Virus record (IMG/VR): IMGVR_UViG_3300017967_000021
Coordinates: 1 to 61,635 of that record
Strand: one strand, 5' to 3'
DNA from: a virus
Length of the DNA: 61,635 bases
The notes under the pieces are model-generated. The model saw only the letters and a list, made by a program, of their open reading frames with translations, was not told where the DNA came from and searched no databases. A program made the translations under genes and the position numbers. This document shows positions 16,637 to 24,222 of the stretch, piece by piece. How positions within the stretch are numbered: position 1 is the first letter of the stretch; the number at the start of each line of letters is the position of its first letter.

Positions 16637-18079
16637 ATGATACTGGGGATAAACGACTGTAGCCACGACGCCGCTATTGCTTTGATACATGACTCTGATA
16701 TACTTTTTGCTGGTCATTCCGAAAGGTACTCTAGAGTTAAAAATGACTGGCAGATAAGCAATGGCTTGATCAACGATGCTCTTACGTATGGTACTCCAGA
16801 TTTTATAGCTTACTATGAAAACAGAATTAGCAAAAGAATTAGAAGACTTATATATGGTGGAATAAATGGTGAATATAATAAATTATATAAAAAAAATATT
16901 GATTCACTAAAAGGTATAAGGGAGTATCAATCAGATCATCACCTTTCTCATGCGTGCGCCGGGTACTATACAAGCCCCTTTAATGAAGCAACAGTGGTCG
17001 TCATAGACGCTATAGGGGAATTTGAAACTGCTACCATTTGGTACGCTAATGGTTTTAGTATAGAAAAAAAATACTCTATAAATTATCCCGCTAGTTTTGG
17101 ACTGTTTTATAGTGCGTACACTCAACTCCTTGGACTTGTTCCTGGAACAGAGGAATATATTCTTATGGGAATGGCTGGGTTTGGCAGTCCTGGGAGATAT
17201 TTTTCATACATAAACGATAGTTTCCCATCTTTTGATAGTCAATCTCAAAACTTTCACATTGGAGTTAATAATTTCCCGTTTAAAATAAGGTCAGATCAAG
17301 ATAAGTTTGATATAGCAGCCGCTGTTCAGGTGGTATTTGAGAATAGGTTAATAGAATTTATGTCGTTTGCTAGAAATTTAACAGGCTGCAAGAACCTTGT
17401 TTATATGGGTGGCTGCGCACTCAACTGCTCAGCCAATGCAAAATTAATTCAACACTGGAACGATATATGGATTATGCCAAACCCAGGTGATGCTGGTTCA
17501 AGCCTGGGTGCAGCTCTGCTCTATGATCAAAAGCATGTTAACTGGAATGGTCCTTATCTTGGGCATAACATTCCTGGAGAGTATCCAGTTGAAAAAATAT
17601 TAGCAGAGCTTAAATCTAAGTCAGTCGTAGCTGTAGCTTCAGGTAGGGCAGAGTTTGGCCCTAGGGCATTGGGTAATAGAAGCATACTTGCTGATCCGAG
17701 AGATCCAGGCATAAAGGATAAGGTGAACACGGTAAAGAAGAGGGAAATGTTTAGACCTTTTGCACCCGTAGTTACCGAAGATGCTTTTAGTGATTGGTTT
17801 GATCTTGATAAACCTTCTCCATACATGCAATATGCAGTCAGGTGTAAAAGACCTGAAGAAATACCGTCTGTTGTACATGTTGACGGGACATCTAGGGTTC
17901 AAACAGTTAACGAACAACAGCATCCCGGGCTGTATCACACTTTAAAAGAATGGGAAAATCATACCGGAATACCCATATTATTGAATACCAGTTTAAACAT
18001 AAAAGGTGAACCACTTATAAATTCTGAAAAAGATGTAATAAGATGGAAAAAAGTTAATCCACACGTAAGAATAGTCTAA
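16637..18079 (+). CDS. NodU/CmcH/TobZ-family carbamoyltransferase
   Basis: A 480-residue O-carbamoyltransferase. The N-terminal Kae1-like half shows Gly-Ile-Asn-Asp-Cys-Ser-His-Asp-Ala-Ala and an Asp-His-His-Leu-Ser-His-Ala metal motif, then Met-Gly-Gly-Cys-Ala-Leu-Asn. The YrdC-like C-terminal half has the hallmark Gly-Arg-Ala-Glu-Phe-Gly-Pro-Arg-Ala-Leu-Gly-Asn-Arg. These enzymes move a carbamoyl group from carbamoyl phosphate, through carbamoyl-AMP, onto a sugar or small-molecule hydroxyl. ATG 16637 begins the conserved Met-Ile-Leu-Gly-Ile-Asn; a TTG at 16625 is less likely. At 480 residues it is somewhat shorter than the typical 570 or so. It is a plausible last decorating step for a sugar in this cluster. 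Confidence 0.88.
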   Translation: MILGINDCSHDAAIALIHDSDILFAGHSERYSRVKNDWQISNGLINDALTYGTPDFIAYYENRISKRIRRLIYGGINGEYNKLYKKNIDSLKGIREYQSDHHLSHACAGYYTSPFNEATVVVIDAIGEFETATIWYANGFSIEKKYSINYPASFGLFYSAYTQLLGLVPGTEEYILMGMAGFGSPGRYFSYINDSFPSFDSQSQNFHIGVNNFPFKIRSDQDKFDIAAAVQVVFENRLIEFMSFARNLTGCKNLVYMGGCALNCSANAKLIQHWNDIWIMPNPGDAGSSLGAALLYDQKHVNWNGPYLGHNIPGEYPVEKILAELKSKSVVAVASGRAEFGPRALGNRSILADPRDPGIKDKVNTVKKREMFRPFAPVVTEDAFSDWFDLDKPSPYMQYAVRCKRPEEIPSVVHVDGTSRVQTVNEQQHPGLYHTLKEWENHTGIPILLNTSLNIKGEPLINSEKDVIRWKKVNPHVRIV

Positions 18080-18087
18080 GAGTAGTA

Positions 18088-19005
18088 ATGAGAAGTATAA
18101 ACATAGATAATATTTTAATAGAGGCAAGGGTTCTGGCAGTGGATCATGAATCCGAGTCAGTAGATTTTTTCTTTAAACAATACGGTAATATTGATAAAGT
18201 GGTATACGGTGATTTTCCCTACCAAAAAAATTCCCTTAATATAGTAGGAGAAGATATAGCATGCGATGCTGAAGTTGTTGCGCTTGGCTGTTCAGTTACT
18301 GCTTCTGTCGGAATTCCCCATCAGTTAACTTGGCCTTATATGCTTCAGCAAATTACTGGCAATAAAGTTAATGTTGTTGCACAACCGGGCCTTAATATTA
18401 TTTCTATACTAGAGCTATTGGTGGGCTATCTTTCTTGTAAAGATTTAGCAACACCGAAACAGGTCTATATCCTCATGCCAGATATTTTTAGGACGCAGAT
18501 TACCGATCTGAAAACAATGCATACGAAACATTTAGAGTTCAATCCTAAAGCGGGTTTTACTATAAATAATAAGCGTATAGCTTGGTTAAATGATACATAT
18601 TTAAAGAAATATTTTCCATCGGTTGAATACAAGCTTCATGACACTATAAAAACTTTAGAACTATGTTTAGCCATCTGTAAGAGTCTGGGAGTAGAGGTGA
18701 CAGTATCATCATGGGATTTGTACACTCAAAATATTTTCTATAATCTTGGATACATAAAAGGTCTTGATTCAACAGGCTGTTTTAATTATGAAGATACACA
18801 TTGGTCATTTGAAGCCCCCTGCGGCAAACACGCCTACGATATTCCAGATCATCTAAAATATTTCTGGGACTCGGCTGTAGATACTCAAGCTCATCCAGGA
18901 CTACATCATCACTTGCATTATACTGAAAGCCTATTGGATATAAGTATGGAGGAAAACTTTTTATCCACCTTAGATTACAACAGGGAATGGATAGATTTTC
19001 TGTAA
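18088..19005 (+). CDS. SGNH-hydrolase-like protein (2)
   Basis: A 305-residue paralogue of the protein at 15384 and an even closer relative of the one at 58723. It has Leu-Gly-Cys-S69-Val-Thr-Ala-Ser-Val-Gly-Ile-Pro-His-Gln-Leu-Thr-Trp-Pro, and near the end His-Pro-Gly-Leu-His-His. The second block is Ser-Ser-Trp-Asp, which may supply the oxyanion or the acid. It follows the carbamoyltransferase by 8 bases, so is likely part of the same operon, and ends before a terminator. The chemical role is inferred only from the fold. Confidence 0.72.
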   Translation: MRSINIDNILIEARVLAVDHESESVDFFFKQYGNIDKVVYGDFPYQKNSLNIVGEDIACDAEVVALGCSVTASVGIPHQLTWPYMLQQITGNKVNVVAQPGLNIISILELLVGYLSCKDLATPKQVYILMPDIFRTQITDLKTMHTKHLEFNPKAGFTINNKRIAWLNDTYLKKYFPSVEYKLHDTIKTLELCLAICKSLGVEVTVSSWDLYTQNIFYNLGYIKGLDSTGCFNYEDTHWSFEAPCGKHAYDIPDHLKYFWDSAVDTQAHPGLHHHLHYTESLLDISMEENFLSTLDYNREWIDFL

Positions 19006-19038
19006 AAACCAAATTTAGAAAAAAAGTTTAAAAACAAA

Positions 19039-19084
19039 AACCCCTTATAAAATTTTTCCCTATTTTTAACCCTATAGGGTTTTT
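19039..19084 (+). terminator. Terminator with palindromic AACCCTATAGGGTT stem, copy 1
   Basis: AACCCTATAGGGTT at 19068-19081 forms a short stem followed by T residues. It ends the operon that closes with the SGNH gene. The surrounding 45 bases closely resemble those at 21283-21333, so it is one of a repeated pair. Confidence 0.65.
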
Positions 19085-19086
19085 AC

Positions 19087-19115
19087 TTGATAGATTCCAT
19101 CAGAAATGGTAAAAT
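19087..19115 (+). promoter_or_regulatory. Sigma-70-like promoter with extended -10
   Basis: TTGATA at 19087-19092, a spacer of 17 bases, then TAAAAT at 19110-19115, with TGG before the -10. This is the best-formed promoter in the window. It sits directly after the terminator and drives the cassette 19137-21243. Confidence 0.7.
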
Positions 19116-19136
19116 GCGTTTAAGGTTGTGATAGTT

Positions 19137-19667
19137 ATGTTAAAGTATATTGAGAAGGTAAATGAAAAAATATTTGTAATTGATGATATGTATGACAACA
19201 TAGATCAAGTTGAATCGTATATTAAAAGCTATCCCGATAGCTACGAGTATCATTCTGGCGACAGAGCCAATATGTTTACATCTCATCATGATCATAAAAT
19301 GGGCAAGCTCATAGAAGACTATTGTGGCACTATTCAGGGATACGTTGAGGGTATTTTTCTTTCTAAATTAAAAAGAAAAAGCCACATTAGTGCTATAATA
19401 TATCCAGTAGGTGGAAGTAAGGGGTATCATGTAGATAATTACCATAAAGATGGTGATGGTGTTAATCATGATATACATGTGTTCTCAGCTGTTCACTTTG
19501 TGGAGCAGCCGGGAGAAGGTGGGGAGCTATATTTTCCAGATTTAGATATAAAAATAGATTCTAAAAGAAATAGAATGGTAGCTTTTGATGCAAAGCTGCT
19601 GCACGGTTCAATGGAAGTTATAGAAGGTCAAAAAATATCAGTAAACTATTTTTGGGAAGTTGAGTGA
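19137..19667 (+). CDS. 2OG-Fe(II) oxygenase, P4H-like (10)
   Basis: A 176-residue compact oxygenase with H98-x-D100, distal H156 and K166 in place of the usual arginine. The Gly-Glu-Gly-Gly-Glu-Leu-Tyr-Phe-Pro strand is canonical for the P4H-like type. ATG 19137 is preferred to GTG 19128, because the AAGG site has better spacing to it. It is the first gene of a three-gene cassette that has its own promoter and is bordered by two copies of a terminator element. Confidence 0.82.
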   Translation: MLKYIEKVNEKIFVIDDMYDNIDQVESYIKSYPDSYEYHSGDRANMFTSHHDHKMGKLIEDYCGTIQGYVEGIFLSKLKRKSHISAIIYPVGGSKGYHVDNYHKDGDGVNHDIHVFSAVHFVEQPGEGGELYFPDLDIKIDSKRNRMVAFDAKLLHGSMEVIEGQKISVNYFWEVE

Positions 19668-20251
19668 AAACAATGAATTATAATGGAAATAGCAGACAGG
19701 AAAAGTTTGTATTAGATATTAATAAATATAAAAAAAATGGATATTACGTTGAACTGGGAGCATTTCATTCGACTCATGGCAGTAATACCTATTATCTTGA
19801 AAGAGATTTTGATTGGAAGGGTGTTTCTTTTGAAATTGAAGATGAAAGAAGACAGGAGTTTATTTCCAATAGATCAAACCCGTGTTTGGGAGATGCCCTT
19901 AGTTTTGATTACCTGTGCTACTTTGAAGAAAACAATTTTCCCAATCAAATAGATTTTTTGCAGGTAGATATAGATGCCGGTTATGATCCCGCTCAAAGAC
20001 CTTTTGGTAATCATTATACAACTTTGTTAGGACTAATTAGTTTACCGTTAAGTAAGTATAGATTTAATGTTATTACTTTCGAGCATGACACTAATATGTA
20101 TTTTAGAAATGCAGGAATGCGCGATTCCCAAAGAGAGATATTAGACTGTTTGGGCTATACGCTCTTGTTTAAAGACATACATGAAGATTGGTGGGTCGAT
20201 CCAACAGTAATAGATATTGATCATTACGCAAACTTTAGAAGCCCTAATTGA
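19664..20251 (+). CDS. FkbM-like methyltransferase
   Basis: A 195-residue protein resembling the FkbM (Methyltransf_21) family. It has Tyr-Val-Glu-Leu-Gly-Ala-Phe for the SAM-binding strand, and Ser-Asn-Thr-Tyr-Tyr-Leu-Glu. The acidic turn is Phe-Glu-Ile-Glu, then Gln-Ile-Asp-Phe-Leu-Gln-Val-Asp-Ile-Asp-Ala. FkbM enzymes methylate hydroxyls of sugars or polyketides. The GTG at 19664 overlaps the previous stop; ATG 19673 is an alternative. It sits between two oxygenases, so it could cap a hydroxyl that they create. Confidence 0.7.
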   Translation: MKTMNYNGNSRQEKFVLDINKYKKNGYYVELGAFHSTHGSNTYYLERDFDWKGVSFEIEDERRQEFISNRSNPCLGDALSFDYLCYFEENNFPNQIDFLQVDIDAGYDPAQRPFGNHYTTLLGLISLPLSKYRFNVITFEHDTNMYFRNAGMRDSQREILDCLGYTLLFKDIHEDWWVDPTVIDIDHYANFRSPN

Positions 20252-20262
20252 TATAGATTTAT

Positions 20263-21243
20263 ATGGATTTCGAAGAAATACACCCATCAATAATTGTATA
20301 TAAAAATTCTGTAGATGACATTGACTCTTTGCTGGACAAGATTAAATACAGTGAGAATAATAGTCATGGGGAGTTTATTTTAGAAGAGTGGTCTCAGTGG
20401 TTTGTTTTCGGGACGTATACGAATATTTTAACAGGTGTTAAATATGCTGACTATGATGACATTGTTGAAAAAAATCCTGACAATCCCGTAGCTTTAGCAG
20501 AAAGAGAAATTGTAGAAGTAATCAGCAATGCTACCAAAAACTGTATCGACCATTATGTTGACCTGAAAAAAGTAAACATTCCCGATAATCATATAATCAC
20601 TAGTCCTAATATAGCTAAATACATTAGAGCCGAATGGCTTGATGACACTAGGGATTCAAGATGGGGCGGTTTAGCCATGCAGTTTCACACAGATTATGAA
20701 ATTGGTAAATGGTTTTTGGAGTCTCGTCAGTTTTTATTGACCGCTAATCTTTACATTAATGATGACTATGAGGGTGGGGAGATTATATTTTATCATGACG
20801 ATAGCATTATTCCTTATAAACCTGTAAAAGGTGATCTCATAGTATTTCCATCAGGATCTCCTCTTTATCCAGAATTTCCAAATAGAAATCCCTACTTCCA
20901 CGCCGTAGGACTGGTTTCTGGTGGGGAAAAGTATTTCACTAGATCGTATATTCAGTATGAAACTGACTACAAAGACTATTATTATGAGCTAAAAGCTGAA
21001 TCTAAAAACGAAGAAGAATTACAAGAAAAGATAGAACAGATAATTAAAGCTGGTTTTAATACTGTAGGCGTATTTACCGGTGACGGTCCACATCAAGGTG
21101 AAGCTGTTACTTTAGATTTACACAACTGGAAGCATGGAGAAAATTTTTGGGTCTCCGCTCACGAAATTCTAAATTTATTATACGATATAAAGTATGATAG
21201 AATTTTTTTTAGGAATTATAATGGTAACAATTTCAACCTTTAA
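20263..21243 (+). CDS. 2OG-Fe(II) oxygenase, P4H-like (11), with C-terminal extension
   Basis: A 326-residue protein. The oxygenase core carries H142-x-D144 and H213, with Gly-Gly-Glu-Lys-Tyr-Phe-Thr-Arg-Ser at the 2-oxoglutarate site. Asp-Tyr-Glu-Gly-Gly-Glu-Ile-Ile-Phe marks the P4H-like core. The last 75 residues are an extra region with a Glu/Lys-rich helix and a Trp-Lys-His-Gly-Glu-Asn segment, not seen in its siblings. It ends the plus-strand cassette, tail to tail with the P450 gene. Confidence 0.82.
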   Translation: MDFEEIHPSIIVYKNSVDDIDSLLDKIKYSENNSHGEFILEEWSQWFVFGTYTNILTGVKYADYDDIVEKNPDNPVALAEREIVEVISNATKNCIDHYVDLKKVNIPDNHIITSPNIAKYIRAEWLDDTRDSRWGGLAMQFHTDYEIGKWFLESRQFLLTANLYINDDYEGGEIIFYHDDSIIPYKPVKGDLIVFPSGSPLYPEFPNRNPYFHAVGLVSGGEKYFTRSYIQYETDYKDYYYELKAESKNEEELQEKIEQIIKAGFNTVGVFTGDGPHQGEAVTLDLHNWKHGENFWVSAHEILNLLYDIKYDRIFFRNYNGNNFNL

Positions 21244-21282
21244 TTATGTATAGTTTTCAAATTATTTAAAAAACTGTAAAAC

Positions 21283-21333
21283 AAAAAAGGGCCTTAAAAT
21301 TTTTTCCTATTTTTTGTCCCTATAGGGTTTTTT
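21283..21333 (+). terminator. Terminator with palindromic CCCTATAGGG stem, copy 2
   Basis: CCCTATAGGG at 21318-21327 is followed by six T residues and sits between the ends of convergent genes. The preceding 30 bases repeat the A/T-rich block found at 19039-19084. The last bases overlap the P450 stop codon. Confidence 0.65.
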
Positions 21334-22555
21334 ATTTTAGTGGCATTGATTTGTAACCATTTGCCCAGCGTGTTTTAACATATTTAATGTTATCAAGGTC
21401 TAACTTTATTTCAGGAATATATTCAAATAAATATTCGTAAAATATTTTCATTTCAAGTCTAGCTAGTCCGGCCCCCAGGCAATGGTGTATGCCAGGTCCA
21501 CCGAAGGTTGTATGGGGAGGTCTTTTGGGCCTTGTTATGTCAAATTCATAGGGGTTATTAAATTTTTCCGAATCGTTATTCGCACAATTGTACCAGGTAA
21601 GTATTCTGTCACCCTTTTTTACTGGTACACCAGATATTTCGGTATCAATAGTCGCAGTTCTTCTGAAGTGTAGCACTGTTGGTTCAACTCTTAGTATTTC
21701 TTCGCAAGCTGTTTCTATATAGGTGTCGAAATTATTTTTAAGTAAATCAAGTTGATCCGGATTTTGATACAACAACTTTATTCCATGAGCCAGGGAATGA
21801 GTAGTTGTTTCCATGCCCGCAATGACTAATAGCATGAAAAATTGAGAGTATTCTTCTAAGGTAAGATTCTTGGAGTTATCCATGGAATTTAGGAGCATAG
21901 TCGTCATATTAGTGTTTTGAGAATTTTTGTTTAACTCACCAATAGACAGGGCATGGTTTTTCATTCTTTTTGTCGCTTGGAGCCATTTTAGTGGTTTACT
22001 ATTCCCATAGTCGGGATCATCATTTACAACTATAAATTTTGTTAAATTTAAAATTTCATACTTCAACTCTTCCGGCATGCCCATCATTTCTGCATTTATA
22101 TTTAAAGGTATATCTGTACATACAGTTTTAAATATATCAATTTTATCATTTTGTGACAAAACCTGCTCAAAGGCTTTTTTGGCTATTCTTCTTATCATAG
22201 GCTCCAGTTCTTGGACCATTTTATTTGTAAATATGAAAGAAACAATTGCCCTCATGTTCTTGTGCTCTTCCCCATTCATTGACAAGAGTGAGCCATCAAA
22301 AGACATTCTGTCAAAGTTGTCATTTATAAGATAACCCTCCTTAGAGTGAAAAATATCTGATTTTGAACTAACTAAGCTTACGTCATCCCAGGTAAAAACT
22401 GATAAATAGTTTACATCTGGCCTTTTATGGTCATTAAACCATACGGGTTTTCTTAATTCAGTATACGCTTTAAAGATTGAGGATCTTATTTCGCGATCAT
22501 GGTGATCAACAGATAGGTCAAGTATCCATTGATCACTTATTGCATCCTTAGTCAT
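21332..22555 (-). CDS. Cytochrome P450
   Basis: A 407-residue bacterial class I-type P450. The heme-thiolate motif is Phe-Gly-Gly-Pro-Gly-Ile-His-His-C359. The I-helix Ala-Gly-Met-Glu-Thr-Thr and the K-helix Glu-Ile-Leu-Arg are intact, and the length is standard. P450s oxidise small molecules or carrier-bound amino acids and need a ferredoxin partner, which is not visible here. It is transcribed against the surrounding genes and overlaps a small upstream gene by 8 bases, so the pair looks like a separately acquired unit. P450 genes are rare in phages. Confidence 0.93.
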   Translation of the reverse strand: MTKDAISDQWILDLSVDHHDREIRSSIFKAYTELRKPVWFNDHKRPDVNYLSVFTWDDVSLVSSKSDIFHSKEGYLINDNFDRMSFDGSLLSMNGEEHKNMRAIVSFIFTNKMVQELEPMIRRIAKKAFEQVLSQNDKIDIFKTVCTDIPLNINAEMMGMPEELKYEILNLTKFIVVNDDPDYGNSKPLKWLQATKRMKNHALSIGELNKNSQNTNMTTMLLNSMDNSKNLTLEEYSQFFMLLVIAGMETTTHSLAHGIKLLYQNPDQLDLLKNNFDTYIETACEEILRVEPTVLHFRRTATIDTEISGVPVKKGDRILTWYNCANNDSEKFNNPYEFDITRPKRPPHTTFGGPGIHHCLGAGLARLEMKIFYEYLFEYIPEIKLDLDNIKYVKTRWANGYKSMPLK

Positions 22556-22973
22556 TTTTTACTAAATCTCTATAAAAAACTATACTTTGTGGTTTTGAGT
22601 AAAATGTGTTTTCTCTTGTTGTCGTGATCATCGCATCACCAACTTCTAAATCCATTGGTAGGTTTATTGTACCAGGTCCAATGTTTAGATATATTCTTGC
22701 ATCACATCCACTGTATCGATTACTTATCAATGTTCTTGAATCTACGTGGCAGTATGCAAATGGTATTTTTGTAAATTGATACCCTTTTTGTTCCACCACT
22801 GCAGATAAGTCGTATTGAAAATGATGAAGTGCATCACTGATTACCATTTGCCATTTTTTAACATTTTTAGGCTGAGTAAATCTGTTTTCCTTGATTTTAT
22901 AAATAGTTTCAGCTACAGTGTAAGAAACAGCAGTAGCAAATGTCAATTTTTCTAAATACATATACTCATTCAT
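22548..22973 (-). CDS. Hypothetical P450-associated protein, 141 residues
   Basis: It lies just upstream of the P450 and overlaps it, so the two are almost certainly co-translated. The first half is helical and the second half is beta-rich, ending in a Ser-Ile-Val-Phe-Tyr-Arg-Asp segment. There is no Cys-rich ferredoxin motif, so it is not an obvious electron donor. No family is recognised. Confidence 0.65.
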   Translation of the reverse strand: MNEYMYLEKLTFATAVSYTVAETIYKIKENRFTQPKNVKKWQMVISDALHHFQYDLSAVVEQKGYQFTKIPFAYCHVDSRTLISNRYSGCDARIYLNIGPGTINLPMDLEVGDAMITTTRENTFYSKPQSIVFYRDLVKND

Positions 22974-23030
22974 AAGCTATACTATACCACATAAAGGTTT
23001 TAAGTGTTAGTGGATAAATCGATTACTATA

Positions 23031-23060
23031 TTGAAAGATTGATTCGCCATGTGCTAAAAT
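23031..23060 (+). promoter_or_regulatory. Extended -10 promoter for the fibre genes
   Basis: TTGAAA (23031-23036), an 18-base spacer, then TGC-TAAAAT (23052-23060). It is followed by TTAGGAG and ATG 23086. It likely drives the three surface-protein genes. Confidence 0.6.
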
Positions 23061-23085
23061 ACTTTAACTATATTTAGGAGTTAGC

Positions 23086-23445
23086 ATGCCCCTCATTCAA
23101 AAGCGTCTTGTTGGACCTTCTACATTAACTGCGTCAAATGCAGATTATTACACGGTTCCACAGAATACTGTGACTATAATAAAAGAAATAATACTTTGTA
23201 ATTATTCTGCGAGTACAAGAACTGTTAAATTGTATTGTAAGCCAGCTGGAGAGACATTATCCAGTTCTCATATATTTTTCAGCGATATATCAATATCTGC
23301 AGATGAAACTTTATCACTTTCTACTTCTCTAGTCCTTAATAATAATGGTTCAACAGCGGGCGCTTCTAATTCTGATCAAATAGTAGCAGTTTGCGACGCC
23401 GGTGCCTCTGTGAATTTAATTATTAATGGAATAGAGGAAAGTTGA
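23086..23445 (+). CDS. Putative virion beta-sandwich protein
   Basis: A 119-residue protein made of short beta strands with Ser/Thr-rich turns and almost no charge. This is typical of small phage decoration, head-fibre or tail-associated proteins. RBS TTAGGAG at good spacing. Its stop overlaps the start of the next fibre-like gene, so the three genes to 27447 form one unit. The structural role is inferred from composition and context. Confidence 0.6.
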   Translation: MPLIQKRLVGPSTLTASNADYYTVPQNTVTIIKEIILCNYSASTRTVKLYCKPAGETLSSSHIFFSDISISADETLSLSTSLVLNNNGSTAGASNSDQIVAVCDAGASVNLIINGIEES

Positions 23446-24221
23446 TGACTGGATTTAGAAGGAATAACAGATTTGGTGTAGGAAAGAGCTATTTTGATTC
23501 ATCATCTTCACTGGAAGATGAGACATTAGCTTTTTTAAATAATCTAGATGTTGCTAATGCCCTTTTTGGTTCAGCAGCTGACGGAAGTGCAACTCTTGAT
23601 GGAAGTTCCTCTGTCCTTGGTATGTCGCCTTCCTCTAATGTTTATAGTATGAACCGAGATTTGTTTTTCCATAATTTAACCATAAATTCAGGAATTCATC
23701 TTAAAACAAGTGGTTATAGATTATTCGTTAGGAATACTTTAATCCTTAACTCTAACTCTAGGATAGGTTTTACTTCTGGATTCTCAACAGATGGATCAAT
23801 AAGACAGGGTGGAGCTCAAGCCGAAGCAGTGACGCATAGCCTTGGTGGATCAACCACATATAGATCAGCAACAGAACCTACTCCAGAAGAAGGTGGTGCA
23901 AACTTTTACAATCAACCCTTAAATGCTGCTCGTGGCTATTCAATTACTGCAGGTATTGGTGCACCAGTCTTTCTTAGGGGTGGTGCTGGTGGTCAAACTG
24001 GTGCAGGTGGTGGAGTTGTGATAATCGCTGCTAGATATATTGTTGTCAAATCAGGAACAGCCTATTTTAGCGCTCCAGGTGATTCCGGTTCCGGTGGTGG
24101 TGGCGGTGGTGTAGTTGTTGTTGTTTCTTCTAATGATGTACTAAATAGTAGTGTAACAACGGATGTTAGCGGTGGCACAGGCGGAGCTAACGGAAGAGTA
24201 GTTTATTGTCAGGTTTCTTGA
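23445..24221 (+). CDS. Gly-rich fibre-like protein
   Basis: A 258-residue protein. Residues about 40-105 match the N-terminal region of the 1074-residue neighbour: Phe-Gly-x-x-x-Asp-Gly-Ser, then Asp/Asn-Leu-Thr-Ile-x-Ser-Gly and Arg-Leu/Ile-Phe-Val. This has the look of a right-handed beta-helix or adhesin cap. A Gly-rich block follows at about 183-230 with long Gly runs alternating with Val-rich strands. ATG 23445 sits in the overlap TTGATG; a TTG start one codon earlier is possible. Probable tail or capsid fibre. Confidence 0.65.
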   Translation: MTGFRRNNRFGVGKSYFDSSSSLEDETLAFLNNLDVANALFGSAADGSATLDGSSSVLGMSPSSNVYSMNRDLFFHNLTINSGIHLKTSGYRLFVRNTLILNSNSRIGFTSGFSTDGSIRQGGAQAEAVTHSLGGSTTYRSATEPTPEEGGANFYNQPLNAARGYSITAGIGAPVFLRGGAGGQTGAGGGVVIIAARYIVVKSGTAYFSAPGDSGSGGGGGGVVVVVSSNDVLNSSVTTDVSGGTGGANGRVVYCQVS

Positions 24222-24222
24222 T

